From contig JBOHGM010000001.1 of NCBI GenBank assembly GCA_050699435.1, positions 62,001-126,000 on the forward strand: 64,000 nt of DNA, read 5' to 3'. Positions 1-7,230 of the stretch are shown piece after piece. How positions within the stretch are numbered: the stretch's first letter is position 1; each line of letters opens with the position of its first letter. Below the pieces are notes generated by a model. It worked only from the letters and a program-made list of their open reading frames with translations. It did not search any database and was not told the origin of the DNA. The position numbers were made by a program, and so were the translations under genes. The DNA comes from GCA-003244245 sp050699435 (GTDB taxonomy: Bacteria; Actinomycetota; Actinomycetes; Mycobacteriales; Pseudonocardiaceae).

Positions 1-571
1 GTGTCAAGGCGGTGCACCTGGTGACGGTCTTGACAGTGAACTGCCAGTAGTCCTGGGACTCGACCAAGGCCTGATAACTAAAATGGTCACCGTCAGTGAG
101 TACGCCCAAGACTGTCTGATCGCCGTACTTGCCAGTGCCGATTTTGCTCACCTTGCCATGCGCGATGAGGCAGATCTGATCGGCCGGCTGTCCCTGCTCG
201 ATGATCACATCACCGGACTCGAACTCCCGCTGAACGAATCGGTCGGCCAGGGCCGCTAACACGTCGGCGTCGTCGAACCCTCGGAGCAAGGGCAGCTCAC
301 AAAGCTCGGCGGGAATGACGCGCACGTCGCTGCCGGTGTTGGTGAAGCTCACCCGTCCGTCGCCGACCGCGTAGGTCAGGCGACGGTTGACACGGTAGGT
401 GCCGCCCTGCACCTGTACCCACGGCAGTATCTTCAGCAGCCACCGCGACGAAATCTCCTGCATCTGCGGAACAGACTTGGTGGTCGTCGCCAAATTGCGT
501 GCTGCCGACGTGCCCAAGCTCAGCTGCGGTCTTCCATTCTCAACGCCGAGGTTCGAATCTGTCACAGTCAC
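1..571 (-). CDS. Family 2B encapsulin nanocompartment shell protein (partial, 3' end outside window)
   Basis: Read leftward from GTG at 571, the translation begins MTVTDSNLGVENGRPQLSLG and continues with the conserved N-arm (ARNLATTTKSVPQM, then SSRWLLKILPWVQV), RVNRRLTYAVGDGRVSF and VRVIPAEL. A cyclic-nucleotide-binding-like domain follows (FESGDVIIEQGQPADQICLI, GKVSKIGTGKYGD). This order, an HK97-type N-arm followed by an inserted cNMP-binding domain, is the signature of family 2B encapsulin shells, also annotated as Crp-like or major membrane protein I-like. About 190 residues are visible; the rest of the HK97 fold lies left of the window. Shells of this family self-assemble in the cytosol around a cargo enzyme, often a terpene cyclase, polyprenyl transferase or cysteine desulfurase. 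The cargo gene, if adjacent, would also lie off the left edge or be elsewhere. GTG 571 is chosen because it gives the usual MTxTD-like start; GTG 577 and ATG 598 are in-frame alternatives. No clear Shine-Dalgarno sequence is seen. Confidence 0.88.
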   Translation of the reverse strand, partial: MTVTDSNLGVENGRPQLSLGTSAARNLATTTKSVPQMQEISSRWLLKILPWVQVQGGTYRVNRRLTYAVGDGRVSFTNTGSDVRVIPAELCELPLLRGFDDADVLAALADRFVQREFESGDVIIEQGQPADQICLIAHGKVSKIGTGKYGDQTVLGVLTDGDHFSYQALVESQDYWQFTVKTVTRCTALT

Positions 572-973
572 AACCACACCACCAATCTGTCGGTGCATGA
601 ATAGAAATGGTCAATCGAAGACAGCACGAGTGAGAACATGTTCGTCGTCGAACATGTGAGAACGTGCCCACGTGGGCGTAGCTGTCCAACGTAGGTGACG
701 AGGCGTCGGGCGGCATACCCATGCTTCGGGGGGTCATGGATGCGAGGCCGCAGTTGAACTCGTGAAGCGCTTCTTACACCGGTTGGAGTCGGGGCCGTTC
801 CAATAGTGTAAAGGCTCACGGTGTGCGGGAAGGTACTCAGGAATGGGTGGCCGGCACCGTAGGGGAATGAGGTGCGTGCAGCCCATGTACGCGCCGTGGA
901 TTCGGGGCGGCCGTGCGCGGTGTGGTAGTCACGCGCGTCGGCTCCACTTGGCTTTAGGTAGCAGGGAATCCGC

Positions 974-1105
974 TCATAGGGGTGCTAATCGCGTGATGTT
1001 GCGCATCTTTCGTGTCTTCCGGATTTGCTGGTAGGAAACTTGCGCTCTGCACGCGAGGACAGTATCGCGGTTGCCCACCTTCAGCGGGGCACTGGCTGTA
1101 GTCAT
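974..1105 (-). CDS. Possible small peptide gene (43 aa) with strong ribosome site
   Basis: The leftward ORF starts at ATG 1105 and ends at TGA 976-974. It begins MTTASAPLKVGNRDTV and ends ITRLAPL. A GAGGAG ribosome site lies about 10 nt upstream of the ATG, unusually good for a spurious ORF. The body is rich in codons rare in this genome (AGA, ACA, TTA, CTA, ATC after AAA-like runs), so it may be a decayed gene fragment, a leader peptide for the encapsulin transcript, or chance. The TTA codon would make it bldA-dependent if translated. No homologous family is recognised. Confidence 0.2.
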   Translation of the reverse strand: MTTASAPLKVGNRDTVLACRAQVSYQQIRKTRKMRNITRLAPL

Positions 1106-1470
1106 GTCCGGGGGGTCTCCTCGGTCTTATTCTTGATTAGCGCTCGTGACGTAACCCAACGGTGGTGAGGGTTTCCCTGTGTGCGGGTTCACTGCACCAG
1201 GAATTCGAAGGCCACCACCGAAGATGAAGAATCGCTCGTGCCGCTGACAGCAGCGAAGCTAGCACCGCTCGTTTGGCGCCGTACAGTCCCCCGAAAGTGT
1301 GATGGTGTATCGCGGAGTAGTGAGGTGCAGCGCTCGGTAACGTTGCCCGATCGGGTGGTGCTTGTTTAACGGAAGGTAGCGGCCTTGCCCCGCTTCACGC
1401 GCATCAACGGTGGTGAAGTTCACCCAACTTGGGGTTCGTTCATTCTGTACGATCACGATGGCGTGAAGTA

Positions 1471-1486
1471 CGCGTAAGTTTACGCG
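1471..1486. promoter_or_regulatory. Perfect inverted repeat, operator-like
   Basis: CGCGTAA-GT-TTACGCG is a perfect 7+2+7 palindrome in otherwise unassigned DNA, about 255 bp upstream of the PPOX gene and 900 bp upstream of the encapsulin gene. It is too short, and has no T-tract, for a terminator. A dimeric-repressor operator is the most natural reading, with no evidence for which regulator. Confidence 0.3.
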
Positions 1487-1741
1487 GACTATTCCTGCGT
1501 ATTTCAACTATGTGTGTTGGTAGTCGTGATGCGGTTGGTGCGGCCGGGAACGGATCGCACCTGCGTGCCGCACGACACGATCGGACCTGGACTAGCTGAC
1601 CGTGACCTGGGTGGGGGGCCGTACCTGTCACCCGACCGGGGGCGCGTCGGTCTATGCCTGCGGTGCCGTAACGGGTACTCCTGGGTGCGGAAGCGGCGCC
1701 GCATTCGCCTCACCCGCCGCCGGACGAGTTGAGAGGTTGTC

Positions 1742-2146
1742 ATGCCGAGGCCGCCACTGCCCCAACCCGTGGTCGACTTGCTAGCCCGCCCCAGCCCAGC
1801 GGTCATCGGCACGGTGCGCCCTGACGGGGCTCCGGTCACGGTCGCTACCTGGTATCTGTGGGACAACGGTCGGATCCTGGTCAACATGGACGCCGAACGG
1901 CGCAGGCTGTCCTACATCGCGGCGAACCCGAGGGTCTCGCTGACGGTCTTGGACCCTGACGACTGGTTCACCCACGTCAGTGTGCAGGGCACCATGGTGC
2001 TGGAGGACGACGCCGAGTTGTCGGGGATCGACCGGCTCGCGAAGCACTACACCGGCACGCCGTATCCGGATCGACGACGTCTGCGGGTCAACGGCTGGAT
2101 CGACATCGAGTACTGGCATGTGTGGGGAAGGCTGGCGAATGCTTGA
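1742..2146 (+). CDS. PPOX-class FMN/F420-dependent oxidoreductase
   Basis: This 134-residue protein has the single split-barrel (pyridoxamine 5'-phosphate oxidase-like) fold. Family features are the N-terminal LxxPxxAVIGTVRPDGAPVTVATWYLWDNGRILVNM strand pattern, the RRRLSYIAANPRVSLTVLD helix-strand, and VSVQGTMVLEDD before a C-terminal segment ending in YWHVWGRL. The length matches the TIGR03618-like PPOX class F420-dependent subfamily common in actinobacteria. These enzymes bind FMN or F420 and reduce small molecules; the substrate cannot be inferred. The start is ATG 1742 with GAGAGG about 8 nt upstream. It sits alone between non-coding regions with no obvious operon partner, so a link to the NRPS cluster is not supported. 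Confidence 0.85.
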   Translation: MPRPPLPQPVVDLLARPSPAVIGTVRPDGAPVTVATWYLWDNGRILVNMDAERRRLSYIAANPRVSLTVLDPDDWFTHVSVQGTMVLEDDAELSGIDRLAKHYTGTPYPDRRRLRVNGWIDIEYWHVWGRLANA

Positions 2147-2400
2147 GGGTGGCTGCCGCTGAGGTCGCGAGGGTGCGGGAAAGCCGTCGCTGGAAACTCG
2201 CGTGTTTCGCCAGATTCGAGCAGATCAGAGCGCACACCCGAACGTACGGGCTTCGCCTCTCCTGGGGGTCACCCGCAAGGGGGAGACCCGGCTCGGCGGT
2301 GCCGGCGCAGGCGGGGGAGGGGCTGGCGCGGCCGCCGGTATCGATGGTAGAGGGGGTTCGTCCTCGGGTGCAGGCGACCGCGGCGGTGCGGGGGTCCGCG

Positions 2401-2907
2401 TCAGGATGATACGGCCAGCCGACGTTGGAGCCAGAGCTGCTGAGGTGACCGCCGGAGGGGGCCCGGCAGCTCGTTCGGCCGCTCATCGATCTCCAGCCAC
2501 AGGCGGGAGGTCACCGCCATCATCGTCGCGACGGTGGCGGACGCGAGCGCGATCGGAGCGGGATCGCTCACCGCAGATATCTGTGCGCGCCATGCCCAGG
2601 CCAGCACCCTAAGGCTGGCGGTGACGGCGGCCCGCAACATCGCCTCGTGTGCGGCGTCCTCAGCGTCGTCGGCATCGGCACCATGACGGCGGGCGATTCG
2701 CAGCAGCGTCAAGACCTCGATCAGAGAGCGTAGATTGACTACTCTGTGTGATGAACCGAGGGCTGCGCCGGTCAGGCGAGGGCTGCGGCGGTCAGGCACT
2801 GTCGTACCCGAGTTCGGCCGTGACCGCATCTTGAGCGAACGAGCAGCCGGTTGAAGAAACTGGGCGGCTCGACCGACGGAACCGGTATGCCTGAACCGTC
2901 TCCACAA
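2401..2907 (-). CDS. Hypothetical Ala-rich helical protein (uncertain)
   Basis: A leftward open frame of 168 codons. The C-terminal two-thirds looks protein-like: RSLIEVLTLLRIARRHGADA, then an acidic helix DDAEDAAHEAMLRAAVTA and a hydrophobic segment around ASATVATMMAVTSRLWL. The N-terminal part is basic and unstructured, so the true start may lie inside the frame. The preceding 250 bases (2147-2400) contain no gene I can support. No family is recognised. Its position between two rightward genes and its composition leave open that it is a decayed or fortuitous frame. Confidence 0.3.
   Translation of the reverse strand: MWRRFRHTGSVGRAAQFLQPAARSLKMRSRPNSGTTVPDRRSPRLTGAALGSSHRVVNLRSLIEVLTLLRIARRHGADADDAEDAAHEAMLRAAVTASLRVLAWAWRAQISAVSDPAPIALASATVATMMAVTSRLWLEIDERPNELPGPLRRSPQQLWLQRRLAVSS
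2757..2796. repeat. Two tandem 20-bp direct repeats
   Basis: CGAGGGCTGCGCCGGTCAGG at 2757-2776 is followed immediately by the same 20-mer with one mismatch (C to G) at 2777-2796. It lies about 360 bp upstream of the preferred PBP-type TE start, within the weak leftward ORF. It could be a regulator iteron or a recent slippage duplication. Confidence 0.45.
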
Positions 2908-3020
2908 GTAGAAGCATGAACTGGCGAATCACAGCACGAGCGCGGGAGGGATGGTGCGCCACCAGGGTCGCCGTCCCGGACGCGTCAGCAGCGGAACCGT
3001 GGCACGGTCCATCGCGCTGC

Positions 3021-3056
3021 CGTGCTATCGCTACACACCGTGCTTTCGCTACACAC
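3021..3056. repeat. Two tandem 18-bp repeats upstream of the NRPS operon
   Basis: CGTGCTATCGCTACACAC (3021-3038) is repeated directly at 3039-3056 with a single A to T change. It lies about 100 bp upstream of the likely PBP-type TE start at 3153, where a cluster promoter or activator site is expected. If translation began at the upstream ATG 2916 instead, the repeat would encode the unconvincing stretch RAIATHRAFATH, which argues that it is non-coding. Confidence 0.45.
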
Positions 3057-3152
3057 TTGTGGAACTTCCTTGGCGTTCCGATGACGCCGAGGTGGTCGGG
3101 GATTGGTACGTGGCTCGGAAGGTGCCCGTTGACAAGCCCGAACAACAGCACG

Positions 3153-4565
3153 ATGGTGGCTGTAGAACAGTCAAAATCATTGCACATAGCGGGTGCTCAG
3201 GAACCCCCGGAACGGGTTCTGATAGGCGCAGCTCACCTTTCTGACCTCCTGTCAGCACTGGCCCGCAAGCATCAGATTCCTGGGGCTCAGCTCGCTATTC
3301 ATTATGCTGGTGAAACGGTGGCGGTTGAGGTGGGTGAGCTGTGCTACGGAACAGGGCGCCAGGTTACCAGACATGCTTCTTTCCCCATCGGCTCGATCAC
3401 CAAGACTCTCACCGCGACCCTGGCTATGATTCTGGTTGCAGATGGCGATATCGAACTCGACGCTCCGCTCGGAGACTACCTGCCCGAACTGACCGACCTG
3501 GGAGCTCAGCTCACCCTTCGCCAGGTGCTGAGCCACACCGGCGGGTTCGCCGATCCCGGCGGGGACGAGATGTCGACCATCTCGATGCAGCGCTATGTGC
3601 TGCGTCACTGCCGTCGACACAATCTGGTGCTGCCGCCCGGCGCCGGTTTCTCGTACTCCAACCTCGGCTACGTCCTGGTCGGTCACCTGATTGAAACGAT
3701 CACGGGTATGAGCTGGTGGGAGAGCATGGAGTCGATCCTGCTTCAACCGCTGGGAATCGAGCCGACATTCATCGCAGCGCCCGACCCCCGGCCACCGGGC
3801 CGCCCGATCGCCACTGGTCACTCGGTCAACCCGGCCGTTGGCAGAACCCGCCCCGTAGACCAGTCCCTTGCGCTGGCGGAGGGTCCAGTCGGCGCACTGG
3901 CGATGAGCGCTGTGGATCTTGTTGAGCTAGGAATGATCCACGTCGGGGCGGGGAGGCCAGATCTGCTCCCAGCCACGTACGCCGAACAAATGCGCCAAGC
4001 CATTCCCGGCGCGGACCCGTTCGGACTCGCCGACGGATGGGGCCTGGGCCTGGCCCTGTTTCGCGGCGCAAGCGACGAGTGGGTTGGTCATGATGGCAAC
4101 GCGGACGGCACGGCATGCTACCTTCGGGTCGACCCTGCCAACGACTGCGTTGTCGCCTTTACCAGCAACGCAAATATCGGGCTCGCCATGTGGCAGGACC
4201 TGCTTGCCGAGTTGAGCAGGACAGGCCTGCCGATCACCAGCTACTCCACCATCGAAGCTCTGGGACGTCCGACGGCGCAACCACCTGGGTGCGTGGGGGG
4301 CTACGTGAACGGTGATACCGAATACGTGGTCACTGCCCCGGAGAATGGGCATTGCCACCTTGCGGTTGACGGTGAAGTTGTAGCGCGGCTGACGTTCTAC
4401 GAGAGTTTGATCTTCTCGCAACAGGATGTTGCGTCGGGACAGTGGATGCACGCCGGCCGATGTATCCAGGGTCCGACTACCGGAGATATTAGCGGAATTC
4501 AGGTCAACGGCCGCGTCGCTCGCCGCCGGCAAAGCCACAAATGTGAGCGGACAATTCGACTCTAA
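3153..4565 (+). CDS. Stand-alone PBP-type thioesterase (NRP head-to-tail cyclase)
   Basis: A serine hydrolase of the beta-lactamase/PBP fold, 470 aa from ATG 3153. Numbering from that start: catalytic SxxK is S81-I-T-K84, the second motif is Y168-S-N170, and the third-motif equivalent is H313-D-G. A C-terminal domain of about 100 residues (VGGYVNGDTEYVV onward) resembles the lipocalin-like domain of SurE-type enzymes. There is no signal peptide, so it is cytosolic, unlike secreted PBPs and beta-lactamases. In the family (SurE, DsaJ, MppK) such proteins offload a peptide from a terminal T domain of an NRPS that lacks a TE and close it head to tail, needing a C-terminal D residue. The NRPS beginning 91 bp downstream ends in T-E with no TE, so the assignment fits. 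The open frame extends upstream to ATG 2916, but that 79-residue extension is low-complexity and overlaps the tandem repeats. Neither start has a strong ribosome site. Confidence 0.86.
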   Translation: MVAVEQSKSLHIAGAQEPPERVLIGAAHLSDLLSALARKHQIPGAQLAIHYAGETVAVEVGELCYGTGRQVTRHASFPIGSITKTLTATLAMILVADGDIELDAPLGDYLPELTDLGAQLTLRQVLSHTGGFADPGGDEMSTISMQRYVLRHCRRHNLVLPPGAGFSYSNLGYVLVGHLIETITGMSWWESMESILLQPLGIEPTFIAAPDPRPPGRPIATGHSVNPAVGRTRPVDQSLALAEGPVGALAMSAVDLVELGMIHVGAGRPDLLPATYAEQMRQAIPGADPFGLADGWGLGLALFRGASDEWVGHDGNADGTACYLRVDPANDCVVAFTSNANIGLAMWQDLLAELSRTGLPITSYSTIEALGRPTAQPPGCVGGYVNGDTEYVVTAPENGHCHLAVDGEVVARLTFYESLIFSQQDVASGQWMHAGRCIQGPTTGDISGIQVNGRVARRRQSHKCERTIRL

Positions 4566-4595
4566 AGTCCTCTGGGACTCTCTAAAAGTCTCTGG
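4558..4595. promoter_or_regulatory. Tandem inverted-repeat pair before NRPS1 (operator candidate)
   Basis: GACTCTAAAGTCCTCTGG (4558-4575) is followed by GACTCTCTAAAAGTCTCTGG (4576-4595). Each unit carries GACT...AGTC inverted arms, and the two units are direct repeats of each other apart from a 2-nt insertion. They span the stop codon of the PBP-type TE gene and the AT-rich gap before NRPS1. The arrangement suggests two adjacent operator half-sites or an internal promoter controlling the NRPS genes. Confidence 0.4.
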
Positions 4596-4656
4596 CTTGT
4601 GGAAGTATTTAGCCCTGGCGCTATCGGTGAACCGTGCCTGAAAGGTTCTATAGTTT

Positions 4657-7230
4657 ATGACTTCCCGCGATATGTTTTCCGAGGATGAGCACCTTACCGG
4701 TCGAAGCGGTGATTCGGCGTCATCGACCGTTGACCAGCTCCGGTACTGGAGAACACAGCTGGCAGGTGTGTCGGTTCCCGAGCTTCCCATCGCCCAGTCG
4801 ATGCCTCTCAGCACAAAGCCGACCACCAGTGCACTCGCAATCGACCTGCCTCGGCATGCCACTAGCCGACTGGCGGAACTCGGCGCACAGTACGGTGTCT
4901 CGCTACTCGACATCGCGGTGGCCGCCTTCCAGATCGTCCTGGCTCGCTACCTTGGTCAGCCGGACGTCGCGGTAGCCACCCCCGCACCGGGGCGGAAACA
5001 CCCAGTCGTGCTCCGATCCCGGATATCGGATTCGGCAACCTTTGTGAAGTTCGTGCGCGACGTAAGCGCCACGGTGGCAACCTCCTGCACCCATTCCGAC
5101 ATTCCCTTCGACCGCCTCGTCGAGGAACTGGGCCTGGAACCTGACCTGGCGCGCTCGATGGTGAAGTATGAAGCTGGGTCGGTTCCGGCCGCAGCCGACG
5201 TGACGGTCCGGTTGGTCAAGCAGGACCAGGACGGGGACTTGTCAGCTGTAGTCGAGTACCGCGTTGGTCAATTCGAGCCGGCGACGGTTGAACGGCTGGC
5301 TGCTCATGTGCTTCATGTACTCGAGGTCGTGGCGGCAGATCCTGCTGTTGCGCTGGGTGATATCGACATCCTGACCGAGGCCGAACGGCATCAGATCTTG
5401 GTCGAGTGGAATGACACCAGCCGCGACATAAAGCCTGCAGTGTTCGCGGATCTTTTTGAAGCTCAAGTGGCCCGGACGCCAGACTCGGCGGCCCTGTTGT
5501 TCGCTGATGGCACGCTGGCTTACGCAGAGCTGGAGATCCGCGCAAATAGGTTGGCTAACCTGCTGATTGCGCGGGGTGCCGGCCCGGAGCAGATCGTGGC
5601 CCTCGCCCTGCCCCGTTCGGTGGACATCGTCGTCGCTCAGCTTGCGGTTATGAAGGCCGGCGCGGCGTTTCTGCCGGTGGATCCGGAGTATCCCGCGGAC
5701 CGGATCACGTTCATGCTGGCCGACGCGCGACCCGTGCTGGTGCTCACCCTCGCCGCGGTGGCGCCGGACCTGCCCTGCCCGGAGGGCGTCGCCGTGTTGC
5801 CGCTCGACGATCCAGACGTGGTGTCGGCGGTGGCTGGGATGCGCGATCACGCTCCTACCGACTCGGACCGGGGTGCACCGCTGCTGCCAACGAATCCGGC
5901 GTATGTGATCTATACGTCGGGATCGACCGGGTGGCCGAAGGGTGTGGTGGTTTCGCACGCTGGTCTGGCGAGCTTCTCCGCCGCCGAGGTGGACCGCTTC
6001 GGGGTCCGTGCGGGTGACCGGGTGCTGGAGTTCTCCTCGCCGAGTTTCGACGCCTCGGTTCTGGAGTTGTGTATGTCGCTGACCGCCGGGGCTGCTCTGG
6101 TGGTGCCCCCGCCGGGCCCGCTACTCGGTGCGGCGCTGGCCGATGTACTCACCGAGGGGGCGGTCACCCATGCGTTGATTCCGCCGGTGGCCTTGGCCAC
6201 CATCCCGGATGCGGTGGCGCACTCCGGGCTGCCCCATTTCCGCACCCTGATCGTGGGTGGGGACGCGTGCACCGCAGAGCTGGTGGCTCGGTGGGCGCCG
6301 GGCCGAAACATGATCAACGCTTACGGGCCGACCGAGTCGACGGTGGTCGCCACCTGGAGCCGGCCGTTGTCGCCCGGCGGTGCACCGCCGATTGGCCGGC
6401 CGATCTGGAATACCCAGACTTATGTGCTGGACAGCACCTTGCGCCCGGTACCGGCGGGCGTTCCCGGCGAGCTGTACGTGGCAGGCGACGGCTTGGCTCG
6501 GGGTTACCTCAACCGCCCTGGGCTGACCGCAGAACGGTTCATGGCAAACCCGTTCGGGCCTGCCGGCGCGCGGATGTACCGGACCGGGGATGTGGTGCGC
6601 TGGACCGGTGCCGGCGAGTTGGACTTCTTCGGCCGCGCCGATGATCAAGTCAAGATCCGTGGGTTCCGGGTCGAGCCGGGCGAGATCGAGGTGGTGCTCC
6701 GGAAGCATCCTCATGTCGGCAGGGCAGTGGTGATCGCCCGGGAAGACGAGTCCGGTCTCAAACGTCTGGTCGGTTACGTCGTCCCTCCACCCGATGGCCG
6801 GGAACCCGACGCGGGCGAGTTGCGTGACCTGGTCGCCAGCGCGCTGCCGGACTACATGGTGCCCTCGGCGTTCGTGATCATGGACGACTTCCCGGTGAGC
6901 CCCAACGGGAAGCTGGATCGGCGGGCCCTGCCTGCGCCCATCGCAGGCATCTGCGCGCCGACCGGCTATGTGGCGGCGGGCACCGATGCTGAACGGCTCC
7001 TCGCCGAGATCTGGGCCGATGTCCTCGGGTTGGCTCAGGTGGGGATCGAAGACGACTTCTTTCATCTCGGTGGTGACTCGATTCTGAGTTTCCGGGCGCT
7101 CGCCCGGATCCGCGCGGTTTTCGGGGGGGACCTGTCCGCCCGCGCGGTGTTCGACAACAGGACCATCAAGCGGCTTGCGCAAATCCTGCCGGACAAGCCT
7201 GTTTCCGACCTCGCCGAACGGATCGTCCCC
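4657..7230 (+). other. NRPS module 1 (initiation): truncated C - A1 - T1
   Basis: The remnant C domain begins at the inter-lobe linker (YWRTQLAGVSVPELP) and keeps only the C-terminal lobe. A1 has YTSGSTGWPKG and FDASVLEL. The ten-residue pocket, read by eye against GrsA, is D-A-L-L-I-G-A-V-V-K, a hydrophobic pocket; an aromatic residue such as Trp is plausible but I cannot verify it. T1 carries LGGDS. No E domain, so residue 1 is predicted L, which suits the PBP-type TE nucleophile side. Confidence 0.8.

Larger units (their letters stand above)
572..1741. other. Long intergenic region between encapsulin and PPOX genes
   Basis: This stretch of about 1.2 kb holds no convincing protein gene. 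It is more AT-rich in places than the flanking genes and should contain the leftward encapsulin promoter. Visible items are a small leftward ORF with a good ribosome site (974-1105) and a perfect inverted repeat (1471-1486), both listed separately. The reading frame from GTG 1602 encodes a short Cys/Gly-rich stretch running into the next gene, but I see no family signature in it. No tRNA-like or rRNA-like segment was recognised. Confidence 0.55.

Noticed and set aside
1504..1887. A 127-codon leftward ORF overlapping the PPOX gene start
   Set aside because: The product is Arg/Ser/Pro-rich with no family and is antisense to the conserved PPOX N-terminus.
3153..4565. Beta-lactamase or DD-peptidase giving antibiotic resistance
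   Set aside because: There is no signal peptide, it has a lipocalin-like C-terminal domain, and it sits directly before TE-less NRPS genes, which fits a PBP-type thioesterase better.
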